Shown: positions 54,417-64,000 of the stretch, piece after piece | Layout: each line of letters begins with the position of its first letter | How positions within the stretch are numbered: the first letter of the stretch is position 1 | The notes under the pieces: model-generated | Seen by the model: only the letters and a program-made list of their open reading frames with translations | Databases searched by the model: none | What the model was told of the DNA's origin: nothing | NCBI GenBank assembly: GCA_002257025.1 | Contig: NCHA01000013.1 | Location: 1 to 64,000 of the forward strand | Origin: Sphingobacteriales bacterium 16-39-50 | GTDB taxonomy: Bacteria; Bacteroidota; Bacteroidia; Sphingobacteriales; Sphingobacteriaceae | Direction: 5' to 3' | Length of the DNA stretch: 64,000 bases | Program-made: the position numbers and the translations under genes

Positions 54417-54986
54417 TTGAATCCACATCAAAATATTATCAGATGTGCCTGGTGCGGCACCGACCCTCTTTACGTCAAATATCATGATGAAGAATGGGGC
54501 AAACCTGTTTATGATGATCAGACTTTATTCGAATTTTTAATTCTCGAGAGTGCACAGGCAGGTCTCAGTTGGATCACTATCCTGCGAAAGCGCGAAAATT
54601 ACCGGAAAGCATTCGCAAATTTTGATGCCCTTAAAGTTGCCGCTTTCAGCCAGGAAGATGTTGAACGCTTATTACAGGATGAGGGAATTATTCGAAACCG
54701 GCTAAAGGTTAATGCTGCAATAAGCAATGCCAAATTATTTCTGGGAATTCAGAAGGAATTCGGTTCCTTTTCCAATTATATCTGGGGATTTTTACCAGAT
54801 AAAAAACCAATTATAAATAAATTAAGCAGTCACAAGGATTTGCCGCCAAGAACTGAACTTTCAGACCGCATTAGTGCAGATATGAAAAAACGGGGCTTTA
54901 AATTCTTTGGAACAACCATTTGTTACGCGCATATGCAGGCTACAGGAATGGTAAACGACCATATTGAAGGCTGCATAGCCAGATAA
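54417..54986 (+). CDS. tag: DNA-3-methyladenine glycosylase I
   Basis: 189 residues. RCAWCGTDPLYVKYHDEEWG with the zinc cysteines, and LILESAQAGLSWITIL and GFKFFGTTICYAHMQATGMVNDH, are Tag signatures. It removes 3-methyladenine from DNA, in keeping with the ATL gene nearby. No ATG exists near the conserved N-terminus, and TTG at 54417 is the likely initiator. Confidence 0.93.
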   Translation: MNPHQNIIRCAWCGTDPLYVKYHDEEWGKPVYDDQTLFEFLILESAQAGLSWITILRKRENYRKAFANFDALKVAAFSQEDVERLLQDEGIIRNRLKVNAAISNAKLFLGIQKEFGSFSNYIWGFLPDKKPIINKLSSHKDLPPRTELSDRISADMKKRGFKFFGTTICYAHMQATGMVNDHIEGCIAR

Positions 54987-55023
54987 ATTTTAGAGGGAAT
55001 ATTCCCAAAATTCAATACTGATA

Positions 55024-57837
55024 ATGAAAAAGCTATTTCTCTTAGATGCATTTGCCCTGATTTACAGAGCCCATTTTGCATTGAGTAAAAATCCGAGGTT
55101 CACATCCGGTGGCCTGAATACATCAGCCATAATGGGGTTCACAAATACTTTGCTGGAAGTTCTTAAGAAAGAAAACCCCAGTCACATGGCCGTGGTATTT
55201 GATACAGATGCACCTACTGAAAGACATACTGATTTTACAGCCTATAAAGCTCATCGTCAGGCAATGCCCGAGGATCTTTCGACAGCAATTCCATATATCA
55301 TCCGCCTGATCGAGGGATTTAACATCCCGGTTATATTTTCTGATGGATACGAGGCCGATGACCTCATTGGAACCCTTGCTAAAAAAGCAGAGCTCGAAGG
55401 ATTTACAGTTTACTGCATGACTCCCGATAAAGATTTCGGGCAACTGGTTTCCGAAAACATTTTCATTTACAAACCTGCCCGAATGGGTAACGGAATGGAA
55501 ATTCAGGGTGTCAAAGAAATCCTTGAAAAATGGGAAATTGATCATGTTGAACAGGTAATCGATATTTTGGGTTTATGGGGCGATGCAGTAGATAATATCC
55601 CTGGCATTCCGGGAATCGGTGAAAAAACGGCGAAACAACTGATCAAACAATACGGTTCAATTGAAAATATTATCAGCAATAGTCATGAACTGAAGGGCAA
55701 ACTTCGGGAAAATGTTGAAAATTTCGCTGAACAGGGTCTGATCTCAAAAAAACTCGCCACCATCATGCTGAATGCACCAGTAGATCTTGATGTGGATGCT
55801 TTGCACGTTGATGAACCCAATCGGGATGTACTGGAACCCCTTTTCGCAGAACTGGAGTTTCGTACGCTTGGAAAAAGAGTTTTTGGGGATGAATTCAGCA
55901 TTGCTGATGTAAAATCCAGCCCTTCTTCCGGGCAAATGGATCTGTTTGGAAATCATGAGACACATGAGCCTGCTGATTCAAATAAGCGGGAAGAAACAAG
56001 CCTTCCGCAAATGCCGCTAAGCTTCAAAAACATCAGTAATACCGATCATAATTATCAGTTAGTTGATAATGAAGAGAAAAGAAGCAGCCTTGTTCGGTTA
56101 CTCAATGACCATAGCTTTTTCTGTTTTGATACTGAGACCACCGGACTTGATGCCAACAATTGCGAACTTGTTGGACTTTCATTCAGTGTTAAACAAGGTG
56201 AGGCATGGTATGTTCCGCTTCCTGAAGACCAGAATGAATGCAAAACTATTTTAACAGAGTTTAAATCTGTTTTAGAGAACCCGCTTATTTCTAAAATCGG
56301 GCAAAATATTAAATATGATATCCTGGTTCTTAAATGGTATGACGTCAATATACAGGGTGAGCTTTTCGATACCATGCTTGCACATTATCTGATTGATCCC
56401 GATTCGCGTCATAACATGGATCTGCTTGCTGAAAATTACCTGAATTACAGTCCTGTAAGTATAAGCACACTGATTGGCGATAAAGGTAAGAATCAGGGAA
56501 ATATGAGGGATGCTGACATAGAAAAGGTAAAAGAATATGCAGCAGAAGATGCTGATATAACCCTTCAGTTGAAGACCGTATTCGAACCCATCCTAAAATC
56601 TGTCAATGCATGGAAGCTCGCGGAAGATATTGAGAATCCCCTGATCTATGTTCTTGCAGATATTGAACGTGAAGGAGTAAAAATTGATCAGGACGCATTA
56701 GTGGAATTTTCCAAAACACTTGAAACTGATATCAGGGCTTTCGAAAAAACAATTTATGAAAAGGCAGGTGTCAAATTCAATATCGCCTCACCAAAACAAC
56801 TTGGTGAGGTTCTGTTTGATAAACTTCAGCTTGATCCGCAGGCGAAAAAAACCAAAACCGGACAATATCAGACCGGCGAAGATGTTCTCCTGAGGCTCGC
56901 CAATAAAAGTGATATTGTAGCTGACATTCTTGATTTCAGACAATTACAAAAACTGAAATCTACTTATGTTGATGCTTTACCTCAGATGATCAACCCGAAA
57001 ACAGGTCGCATACATACATCTTATAATCAGGCAGTTGCATCAACGGGCCGTCTGAGTTCAAACAATCCCAATCTTCAGAATATTCCCATTCGCACAGAGC
57101 GTGGCAGGGAAGTCAGAAAGGCATTTATTCCGAGAGATAATGAACATGTTTTATTATCGGCGGATTATTCTCAGATCGAACTGAGGATCATTGCAGAGAT
57201 CAGTAAAGATGAGAACATGATGGAAGCTTTTGTAAACGGACTGGATATTCATACGGCAACAGCCGCTAAAGTATATGGAATTGCATTAGAGGAAGTAAAT
57301 TCAACCCAAAGAAGAAATGCAAAAGCCGTAAACTTTGGAATTATCTATGGACAGTCGGCTTTTGGGCTATCACAAAATCTTGGTATCCCCAGAAAGGAAG
57401 CGGCAGAAATTATTGAAAATTATTTCAATACCTACCCCAATATTAAGAAGTATATGAATGATACCATGAACTTTGCACGTGAAAATGGGTACGTGGAAAC
57501 CATTATGGGTAGAAGACGCTATCTCAGGGATATTAATTCTGCCAATCAGACTGTTAGAGGCTTTGCGGAGCGAAATGCGATCAATGCACCAATTCAGGGA
57601 TCAGCAGCAGACATGATCAAAATTGCAATGATCAGAATTCATCAGGATATAAAAGATCACAAACTGGGTTCTAAAATGACAATGCAGGTACATGATGAAT
57701 TGGTATTTGATGTACTGATCAATGAAACCGAGATCATGAAAGGGATCATTACCGAGCGAATGAAAAATGCGATTAAAATGGAGGTTCCAATTCTGGTTGA
57801 AGTTGGTGAAGGCAGAAACTGGCTGGAAGCCCATTAA
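55024..57837 (+). CDS. polA: DNA polymerase I
   Basis: 937 residues with three domains. The 5'-3' exonuclease (about 1-290) includes GYEADDLIGTLA and GIPGIGEKTA; a linker follows; the 3'-5' exonuclease (about 345-535) contains CFDTETTGLD, and later DADITLQL, so proofreading is retained; the polymerase (about 560-937) contains LLSADYSQIELRIIA, KAVNFGIIYGQSAFGLS, and MQVHDELVFDV. The gene is complete and follows tag by 37 bases. Confidence 0.96.
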   Translation: MKKLFLLDAFALIYRAHFALSKNPRFTSGGLNTSAIMGFTNTLLEVLKKENPSHMAVVFDTDAPTERHTDFTAYKAHRQAMPEDLSTAIPYIIRLIEGFNIPVIFSDGYEADDLIGTLAKKAELEGFTVYCMTPDKDFGQLVSENIFIYKPARMGNGMEIQGVKEILEKWEIDHVEQVIDILGLWGDAVDNIPGIPGIGEKTAKQLIKQYGSIENIISNSHELKGKLRENVENFAEQGLISKKLATIMLNAPVDLDVDALHVDEPNRDVLEPLFAELEFRTLGKRVFGDEFSIADVKSSPSSGQMDLFGNHETHEPADSNKREETSLPQMPLSFKNISNTDHNYQLVDNEEKRSSLVRLLNDHSFFCFDTETTGLDANNCELVGLSFSVKQGEAWYVPLPEDQNECKTILTEFKSVLENPLISKIGQNIKYDILVLKWYDVNIQGELFDTMLAHYLIDPDSRHNMDLLAENYLNYSPVSISTLIGDKGKNQGNMRDADIEKVKEYAAEDADITLQLKTVFEPILKSVNAWKLAEDIENPLIYVLADIEREGVKIDQDALVEFSKTLETDIRAFEKTIYEKAGVKFNIASPKQLGEVLFDKLQLDPQAKKTKTGQYQTGEDVLLRLANKSDIVADILDFRQLQKLKSTYVDALPQMINPKTGRIHTSYNQAVASTGRLSSNNPNLQNIPIRTERGREVRKAFIPRDNEHVLLSADYSQIELRIIAEISKDENMMEAFVNGLDIHTATAAKVYGIALEEVNSTQRRNAKAVNFGIIYGQSAFGLSQNLGIPRKEAAEIIENYFNTYPNIKKYMNDTMNFARENGYVETIMGRRRYLRDINSANQTVRGFAERNAINAPIQGSAADMIKIAMIRIHQDIKDHKLGSKMTMQVHDELVFDVLINETEIMKGIITERMKNAIKMEVPILVEVGEGRNWLEAH

Positions 57838-57957
57838 TAAAATCGCAGTTTTGCAGAATTTGAATATCGGCTGATATTTTGCTATCTTATTCCAATAAGA
57901 TTTACATATTAAGTTTTGTAGTTTACATTTCTTAAATTCAGTTTTCAATATTCGTTT

Positions 57958-59379
57958 ATGAATGTAATGCACCTCAGCGCAGAATGCTACCCGGTTGCCA
58001 AAGTCGGCGGACTTGGGGATGTGGTTGGTGCACTGCCTAAATATCTTTGTGAAGCAGGAATAAATGCCTCTGTGGTATTGCCATATTACGACCGGAAATT
58101 CGTTCAGGAAAACACTTTTGATCTTATATTCAAATCAACAGGAATACTGGGAACTAAAACTTTTGAATACAATATTCTCAAAGAAAAGAACAGAACGCTG
58201 GGTTTTGATTTATATCTGATTCATATACCCGGCCTGCTTGATCGCCCGGAAATATATTGCTACCCTGATGAAATAGAGCAGTTCATTAGTTTTCAACTCT
58301 CATTCTTAGATTGGATCAGTAAATCCGATCAAAAACCTGACATTATTCATTGTCATGATCACCATACCGGACTAATTCCTTTTCTGGTTTCTCATACAAT
58401 TGCATATAGCAATCTGGCCTCTATTCCAACTGTTTGCACAATACATAATGGACAGTATCAGGGCTGGTTTGGCTGGGATAAAATTTCTTATTTACCTGCC
58501 TTTGACCTGAACAAAGCCGGACTTCTGGACTGGGGGAACTGTATTAATTCCCTGGCAACCTCTGTAAAGTGCTGCTGGAAATTTACCACAGTTTCGCCAA
58601 GCTACCTGAAAGAACTATCAATCAATTCGAATGGTCTGGAAAAATTGTTTCAGATGGAAGAAGCTAAAGGATCTGGAATAATTAATGGTATAGACACCCT
58701 TGTTTGGAATTCGGAGACTGATCCAATGATCTTCAAAACCTATTCACTTGATAGCGTTAATGCCGGCAAGAAAGAAAACAAAAAGCAACTCTGTAAAGAG
58801 TTTGGACTGAGCGGTTCAAAGCCGCTGGTTGTATTTATCGGAAGGCTGGTTGGTGAGAAGGGTGCTGATATGCTTTCGGAAGCTATTGCATCTTGTCTGG
58901 ATACCTATAAAGGAAAACTAAATTTTCTTATTTTAGGTTCAGGAGATCCGAAAACTGAAAAGGAATTAAAAGATCTGCCTGTAAAATATAAAAAACAATA
59001 CGGGGTTTATATCGGATACGATGAAATGCTTTCACATCGAATCTATGCGGGTGCTGACTTCCTGATCATGCCATCAAGAGTAGAGCCATGCGGCTTAAAC
59101 CAGCTTTATGCGATGCGATATGGAACTATACCTGTTGTTCATAAAACAGGTGGTTTAAAAGATACCGTGATCGATTTAAAAGAGGCGGGAGGCTACGGAC
59201 TCAGTTTTGATGATCTGAGTATACAAAGCATAATAACAGTGATCGGAAGAGCCTGTGAAGTTTATGAAGATCCTGAAAAAATGTCTCTAATAAGAAAAAA
59301 ATTAATGTCACTTGATTTTTCATGGGACAAGTCGGCAGAAGAATATATAAACCTTTATAAAAGCTTGAGTAATGATTGA
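57958..59379 (+). CDS. glgA: Glycogen synthase
   Basis: 473 residues, GT5 family: KVGGLGDVVGALPK (residues about 15-28) is the ADP-glucose-binding start, GRLVGEKGADML and MPSRVEPCGLNQLYAMRYG belong to the C-terminal Rossmann domain. It transfers glucose from ADP-glucose to alpha-1,4 glucan. Its last bases overlap glgC by 8 bases, so the two are translationally coupled. Confidence 0.93.
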   Translation: MNVMHLSAECYPVAKVGGLGDVVGALPKYLCEAGINASVVLPYYDRKFVQENTFDLIFKSTGILGTKTFEYNILKEKNRTLGFDLYLIHIPGLLDRPEIYCYPDEIEQFISFQLSFLDWISKSDQKPDIIHCHDHHTGLIPFLVSHTIAYSNLASIPTVCTIHNGQYQGWFGWDKISYLPAFDLNKAGLLDWGNCINSLATSVKCCWKFTTVSPSYLKELSINSNGLEKLFQMEEAKGSGIINGIDTLVWNSETDPMIFKTYSLDSVNAGKKENKKQLCKEFGLSGSKPLVVFIGRLVGEKGADMLSEAIASCLDTYKGKLNFLILGSGDPKTEKELKDLPVKYKKQYGVYIGYDEMLSHRIYAGADFLIMPSRVEPCGLNQLYAMRYGTIPVVHKTGGLKDTVIDLKEAGGYGLSFDDLSIQSIITVIGRACEVYEDPEKMSLIRKKLMSLDFSWDKSAEEYINLYKSLSND

Positions 59380-60646
59380 AATGAATTCTAAAGTACTATC
59401 TGTTGTCCTGGGTGGCGGACAAGGTTCCCGCTTATATCCTCTGACTGATACCCGCTCAAAACCGGCTGTTCCAATTGCTGGAAAATACCGATTGGTGGAT
59501 ATTCCCATTTCAAATTGCCTGAATTCAGGGATTGAGCGAATTTTTGTTTTAACCCAATTTAATTCCGCTTCCTTAAACAAGCATATTAAAAACACTTATC
59601 ATTTCAGTTTTTTCAGTGAAGCATTTGTAGATATTCTCGCAGCTGAACAAACACCGGGTAATAGTACCTGGTTTCAGGGCACTGCAGATGCGGTCAGGCA
59701 GAGTCTTGGTCATATAGTACAGCACCAATGTGAATATGTTCTGATTCTTTCAGGTGATCAGCTATACCAGATGGATTTTGGAGATATGGTCAGAAGTCAC
59801 GAAGAAAGTGGGGCTGAGATTAGTATTGCAACTATACCCGTAAACGCAAGAGATGCAAGTGATTTTGGCATTCTGAAGGCTGATGAAAATAACCTGATAA
59901 CTTCCTTTATTGAAAAACCCAAAAAGGAACTTTTGCCTGAATGGAAGTCGGAAGTTGGAGATGAACTTAAATCAAAGGGCAAGGAATACCTGGCATCAAT
60001 GGGTATTTACCTTTTCAATAGAAAGTTGCTATTAGAATTACTGGAAAATAATACCAGAACAGATTTTGGTAAAGAGATCATACCCCAATCCCTTGAAGAT
60101 CATAAAGTAATTAGTTATAAATTTGAAGGTTATTGGACTGATATAGGAAATATTCATTCCTTCTTTGAGGCAAATATTGGCCTTACCGATGATATCCCCG
60201 AATTTAACCTTTTCGACAAAAAATCAATTTATTCGAGGGCCAGGATGCTTCCACCATCGAAAATATCTGGAACAACTTTAGAGAAGACAATTATTGCTGA
60301 CGGTTGTATTATAAATGCAAGCAGAATAGAACGTTCAATTATCGGAATCAGGACTCGCATTGGAATAGGTACCACAATAGTTAATAGTTATGTTATGGGT
60401 GGAGACCGCTATCAGACATTGAATGAGTTAAACGAAGCCCTTGAAAAAAAACAACCCATAATGGGTATTGGCGAAAGATGCTACATTAAGAATGCCATCA
60501 TTGATAAAAATTGTTTCATTGGCGATGACGTCAGAATTAATGGAGGAAATCATCTCGAAAACGGGGATTTCAAAACTCATACCATTAAAGACGGTATTGT
60601 AGTAGTCAAAAAATTAGCCGTAATTCCAAATGGAACAGTGATCTGA
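59372..60646 (+). CDS. glgC: Glucose-1-phosphate adenylyltransferase
   Basis: 424 residues. VVLGGGQGSRLYPLTDTRSK is the nucleotidyltransferase loop, LSGDQLYQMDF and IEKPK are substrate sites, and the C-terminal left-handed beta helix ends in IPNGTVI. An alternative ATG at residue 4 is possible. It makes ADP-glucose for GlgA; branching and debranching genes are not in the window. Confidence 0.94.
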   Translation: MIEMNSKVLSVVLGGGQGSRLYPLTDTRSKPAVPIAGKYRLVDIPISNCLNSGIERIFVLTQFNSASLNKHIKNTYHFSFFSEAFVDILAAEQTPGNSTWFQGTADAVRQSLGHIVQHQCEYVLILSGDQLYQMDFGDMVRSHEESGAEISIATIPVNARDASDFGILKADENNLITSFIEKPKKELLPEWKSEVGDELKSKGKEYLASMGIYLFNRKLLLELLENNTRTDFGKEIIPQSLEDHKVISYKFEGYWTDIGNIHSFFEANIGLTDDIPEFNLFDKKSIYSRARMLPPSKISGTTLEKTIIADGCIINASRIERSIIGIRTRIGIGTTIVNSYVMGGDRYQTLNELNEALEKKQPIMGIGERCYIKNAIIDKNCFIGDDVRINGGNHLENGDFKTHTIKDGIVVVKKLAVIPNGTVI

Positions 60647-60669
60647 AAAGGGAGAATAAACTGATAATA

Positions 60670-60975
60670 CTATTTCCCGAACAAATTGCCGAGGCCTCCC
60701 ATCATGTCACGGGTAACTGCCTGCATTTCTGTTTGGCTCACATTATCTGCCTGAGCTAAGACCTTGTTTACTGCTGCTGCGAGCAATTCTTCCAATTCTT
60801 CATGATCAGCTGATCGTAAAAACTCAGGATCAATTGAAACAGCTGATATATGCTTATTGGCGGTTGAAGTAATTCTGATTTTGCCCCCTTCGACTTCGGA
60901 AGAAACAGAAATTAAATCTAATCGCTTCTTTATTTCCTCAGCCTTTTGCTGGGCCTGTAATAATTTATCAAACAT
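60670..60975 (-). CDS. YbaB/EbfC nucleoid-associated protein
   Basis: 101 residues with the YbaB core: FDKLLQAQQKAEEIKKRLD, then a charged beta hairpin and VSIDPEFL, and a C-terminal MGGLGNLFGK tail. Members bind DNA as dimers. It follows the receiver gene by 14 bases on the same strand. Confidence 0.88.
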   Translation of the reverse strand: MFDKLLQAQQKAEEIKKRLDLISVSSEVEGGKIRITSTANKHISAVSIDPEFLRSADHEELEELLAAAVNKVLAQADNVSQTEMQAVTRDMMGGLGNLFGK

Positions 60976-60989
60976 AAATTAATCGAAAT

Positions 60990-61388
60990 TTAATTAGTCT
61001 CTATAATTGACCTGATGATATCCGGAGACAATGGCTTGGAAATAAAACCTTTAACGGCAACATATGATTTTGAGCGAAGTAAGTCTTTTTCATCAACCGA
61101 AGAGGAAACAATAAAAACCCGGATATTTTTTTTGAACTCTTTAATAAGTGTTTCAAAAGTCTCGAGAAAATCCCATCCATCAAGTACAGGCATATTCAGG
61201 TCAAGAAGAATGACATCCGGAAGCGTTTCCTCATTTTTTTTGTTCTCCTGTAAAAAATCAAGTGCCTTTTGAGCTTCGGTATAACTAAAATACTCATCGA
61301 ACAGATTATGCTTCGATATCATGATCTGAGCTATACGCTGATGAATTGGATCATCATCAATAATAAAAACTCTGCTCTTCAAATCCAT
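60990..61388 (-). CDS. Single-domain response regulator
   Basis: 132 residues, a stand-alone receiver. FIIDDDPIHQ, Asp63 in ILLDLNMPVLDG, the SSS switch region and SKPLS are all in place. It has no output domain, is of the same type as the receiver at 37264-37665, and has no cognate kinase adjacent. Confidence 0.87.
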   Translation of the reverse strand: MDLKSRVFIIDDDPIHQRIAQIMISKHNLFDEYFSYTEAQKALDFLQENKKNEETLPDVILLDLNMPVLDGWDFLETFETLIKEFKKNIRVFIVSSSVDEKDLLRSKSYVAVKGFISKPLSPDIIRSIIETN

Positions 61389-61459
61389 TTAGGCAAGTTA
61401 ACCATATTTACAGGCAAAAAAAAGATCTGCTGATTTCTTTGTTTAAAAGAATTTGTGAA

Positions 61460-62677
61460 CTAATCCTCATCATCAGAAACTGAACTTTGTCCGTTTCCTG
61501 AATAGGCACTTCTTCTTACAATTGGCATACCCGCAACCTTATAAAGTTCATCAAGTTTCAATAAGCTTCCATTTGTAAGATTAGTTAATAAGATAATCGT
61601 AATATCTTTATTCACCTGCCTTAAATAAATATTCCTGAAACCATGCCACCAGCCGGTATGATATACAACTTTATTTTTGCCATTCTCAAATGTCCGCCAG
61701 CCATAACCATAATTAAAATGCCCTCTTTGCATCACATTATGAGCAGCATAAACCGAATCCATAGTCTCAGGCTTCAATAATTTGGCTTTTCTCATAGCCC
61801 TGTCAAATAAATAGAGATCATGTATGGTACTGTATACTCCTTTATCGCCAACAGGTCCATCAAGAAAATTTTGCGCTACAGAGCGGCGCCAATTTCGGTC
61901 GTGCCCAACAACATCCACAGGAATTTTGTCAAACTCAGCCTTGGAATACACTGCGGTATTCTTCATCCCAAGCGGTTTAAAGATATTCTCAGCCATAAAT
62001 TGAGAATATTTTTGGCCACTTACCTTCTCAATAATCGCGGCCAGAACCATATAATTGGAATTATTGTAATGGAACCTTCTGTTTGGTTTGGAGTATGGAT
62101 TAGGCTTGTGTTCGGCAATTAGCTTCATCACATCCTGATTGGTAATTCCCGGACGCTCATCTTTCTTTTGCGCTTTCCAAAGATCGTCTACGAAATAAAC
62201 ATAGTTCATCATACCCGATTTGTGGGTTAAAAGAAGTTCAACCGTAATGCTATCGTATGGAAAATCAGGGTAAAACTCCTTAACATTCTGATTTAGCTTT
62301 AACTTACCATCTTCAACAAGCATCATAATAGCAGTAGAAGTAAATGGTTTAGAGACTGAGGCGAGTTCAAAAACCGAATTGATCTTTAAACTATCGCGAT
62401 GAAGATGATCCGCCCAGCCTATAGCCCTTTCATAAATAATCTTTCCGTTCTTTGCTACCAGCACATTGCCATTAAATCCAGATTTCCTATGAAGATTATT
62501 AACAATTTCATCTATACGTTTATCCGCTTTTCTGGGATCATAAAAAAGAACAACACTATCCGGCACTTCTTTTTCAAGAATTTTACTCTTTCTTTTTTCT
62601 GAAGGATCTGAACTACAGGATTGTACTAAAACAAAAAGGACAAACAATACTAAGCTATTACGGAGATAATTGATCAT
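61460..62677 (-). CDS. Serine beta-lactamase-like (class C/PBP) lipoprotein hydrolase
   Basis: 405 residues with a lipoprotein signal ending at Cys21 (VQSCSS). The SxxK motif is SVSK (107-110), the YxN motif is in FHYNNSNYMVL, and HTGWWHG replaces the KTG triad. This is the EstB/PBP-like beta-lactamase fold with probable esterase or DD-peptidase activity; antibiotic hydrolysis cannot be claimed. It is divergent from fumC. Confidence 0.87.
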   Translation of the reverse strand: MINYLRNSLVLFVLFVLVQSCSSDPSEKRKSKILEKEVPDSVVLFYDPRKADKRIDEIVNNLHRKSGFNGNVLVAKNGKIIYERAIGWADHLHRDSLKINSVFELASVSKPFTSTAIMMLVEDGKLKLNQNVKEFYPDFPYDSITVELLLTHKSGMMNYVYFVDDLWKAQKKDERPGITNQDVMKLIAEHKPNPYSKPNRRFHYNNSNYMVLAAIIEKVSGQKYSQFMAENIFKPLGMKNTAVYSKAEFDKIPVDVVGHDRNWRRSVAQNFLDGPVGDKGVYSTIHDLYLFDRAMRKAKLLKPETMDSVYAAHNVMQRGHFNYGYGWRTFENGKNKVVYHTGWWHGFRNIYLRQVNKDITIILLTNLTNGSLLKLDELYKVAGMPIVRRSAYSGNGQSSVSDDED

Positions 62678-62832
62678 GAAACGTATTTGGTATAGATTTA
62701 ATGCTGAAAATTAGAAAATATTATAAAAAGGCTAATAAAAGAGTTATAAACACCGGGGTATAAATTGTTCAGATTGTTACAATTCAGATCGTAAAATCTA
62801 AATTTTTGCCCCTTATTCAAGGTAAAAAAATC

Positions 62833-62840
62833 TAAATTTG
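62833..62840 (+). promoter_or_regulatory. Putative -7 box for fumC
   Basis: TAAATTTG matches TAnnTTTG 24 bases before the ATG. The surrounding AAAATCTAAATTT also occurs 34 bases upstream (62793-62805), suggesting a duplicated promoter segment. Confidence 0.5.
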
Positions 62841-62864
62841 CAGCATAACAAAAAACTTGCTCCA

Positions 62865-64000
62865 ATGACTTACAGAGTAGAACACGATACTATGGGCGAA
62901 GTTAAAGTGCCCGCAGATAAATACTGGGGTGCCCAAACCGAGCGTTCAAGAAATAATTTTAAGATCGGTCCCGAGGCCTCAATGCCAAAGGAAATAATAG
63001 ATGCTTTTGCCTATCTGAAAAAAGCGGCTGCGTATACCAATACCGACAGTGGTATTTTAGCCCCGGAGAAACGCGATCTTATCGCAAAGGTTTGCGATGA
63101 AATATTGGAAGGTAAACTCTCCTCAGAATTCCCATTAGTGATCTGGCAGACAGGTTCCGGTACCCAGTCAAACATGAATGTGAATGAGGTTATCGCGAAC
63201 CGGGCTCATGTTCTCCAGGGAAACAAGCTCGGTGAAGGAAAGACTTTTGTACATCCAAATGACGATGTAAATAAGTCGCAGTCTTCAAATGATACCTATC
63301 CAACGGCTATGCATATTGCAGCCTATAAAATGGTTATCGAAACCACTATTCCGGGCATAGAAAAACTTCGCGATGCTCTTCATCTTAAAGCTGAAAAGTT
63401 TAAAGAGGTAGTTAAAATTGGCCGTACTCACCTTATGGATGCTACTCCATTAACTTTAGGACAAGAGTTTTCGGGTTATGTTTCGCAATTAAATCACGGA
63501 TTAAAAGCCTTAAGAAACACTTTAGATCACTTATCAGAATTGGCACTGGGCGGAACTGCCGTTGGTACAGGCATCAATACCCCAAAGGGATATGATGTTA
63601 GTGTTGCCGCTTACATAGCCAAATTTACTGGCTTGCCCTTCATCACTGCCGAGAATAAATTTGAAGCATTGGCTGCACATGATGCAATCGTTGAAACTCA
63701 TGGCGCATTAAAGCAAATCGCTGTTTCACTGATGAAAATTGCAAACGATATCCGGATGCTGGCCTCAGGACCACGCTCAGGTATTGGGGAGATTCATATT
63801 CCTGACAATGAGCCCGGTTCCTCCATCATGCCCGGAAAAGTAAATCCAACCCAAAACGAAGCTGTAACTATGGTTGCAGCACAGGTTATGGGCAATGATG
63901 TTACGATTAGCATTGGTGGTTCAAATGGCCATTACGAGCTGAATGTTTTTAAACCGGTGATGGCCGCTAATTTCCTGCAATCGGCGCGCTTAATAGGAGA
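62865..64000 (+). CDS. fumC: Fumarate hydratase class II, partial (runs off window)
   Basis: The first 378 codons are in the window; the gene is open at the right edge. [20 protein letters not shown] is the family N-terminus, [16 protein letters not shown] and [17 protein letters not shown] hold substrate residues, and [15 protein letters not shown] is the fumarase signature. It interconverts fumarate and malate. The start is well fixed by homology. About 85-90 C-terminal residues are expected beyond the window. Confidence 0.95.
   Translation, partial: MTYRVEHDTMGEVKVPADKYWGAQTERSRNNFKIGPEASMPKEIIDAFAYLKKAAAYTNTDSGILAPEKRDLIAKVCDEILEGKLSSEFPLVIWQTGSGTQSNMNVNEVIANRAHVLQGNKLGEGKTFVHPNDDVNKSQSSNDTYPTAMHIAAYKMVIETTIPGIEKLRDALHLKAEKFKEVVKIGRTHLMDATPLTLGQEFSGYVSQLNHGLKALRNTLDHLSELALGGTAVGTGINTPKGYDVSVAAYIAKFTGLPFITAENKFEALAAHDAIVETHGALKQIAVSLMKIANDIRMLASGPRSGIGEIHIPDNEPGSSIMPGKVNPTQNEAVTMVAAQVMGNDVTISIGGSNGHYELNVFKPVMAANFLQSARLIG

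Noticed and set aside
1..64000. CRISPR arrays, tRNA and rRNA genes, IS elements
   Set aside because: No regularly spaced repeat array, cloverleaf, ribosomal sequence or transposase was recognised.

Overview
This is an AT-rich chromosomal window from a member of the Bacteroidota, probably a free-living Sphingobacteriia/Cytophagia-type organism; no rRNA gene is present, so finer placement is guesswork. The lineage call rests on a FecR anti-sigma factor with an ECF sigma factor, a SusC-style TonB receptor with a carboxypeptidase-like plug extension next to a DUF4249 lipoprotein, DUF2911 and DUF2807 proteins, a 7TM-DISM histidine kinase, TAnnTTTG-type -7 promoter boxes and scarce Shine-Dalgarno signals. 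I see about 63 genes, no tRNA, no CRISPR array, no transposase and no integrase.

Layout. 0.2-5.3 kb: secreted glycerophosphodiesterase, beta-helix protein and lipoprotein, a block of palindromic repeats, then a YafY-type regulator with a DinB-fold protein. 5.4-10.7 kb (minus strand): a five-gene cluster of two outer-membrane 15-16-residue repeat proteins bracketing a DUF2807 lipoprotein, an ECF sigma factor and FecR; the last gene carries the STN and plug-type domains normally found on TonB receptors. 10.9-21.2 kb: hydrolase, PhoX-type protein, histidine kinase, Fsr-type transporter, truA and assorted small genes. 21.3-22.1 kb: one gene bounded by what looks like an integron cassette with its own attC-like site. 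22.2-30.6 kb: amidohydrolase, two related propeller proteins, a hydrolase, DUF2911, an orphan sensory bundle and small genes.

30.8-37.7 kb: a co-directional cluster of a GNAT/FeeM-like acyltransferase, an Rv1355c-type ThiF plus nitroreductase fusion, a 7TM-DISM histidine kinase, a receiver-kinase and a lone receiver, with a related receiver just upstream on the other strand. This reads like a small-molecule synthesis and sensing module and is my leading candidate for an undescribed system. 37.7-42.8 kb: M49-like peptidase lipoprotein, TonB receptor and DUF4249 lipoprotein. 42.8-44.1 kb: ferredoxin, truncated haemoglobin and NsrR-like Rrf2 regulator around a 16-bp perfect inverted repeat, apparently a nitric-oxide or redox response locus.

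44.2-64.0 kb is mostly housekeeping: peptidoglycan amidase, glnS, B12-binding protein, enoyl-CoA hydratase, a sigma-54 activator whose DNA-binding end is frameshifted, an AI-2E-type transporter, an envelope trio (YtxH, holin-like, unknown), fcl, trmB, an alkyltransferase-like protein, an AhpD-like protein, tag, polA, glgA-glgC, ybaB, a receiver, a serine hydrolase, and the start of fumC, which runs off the window end.
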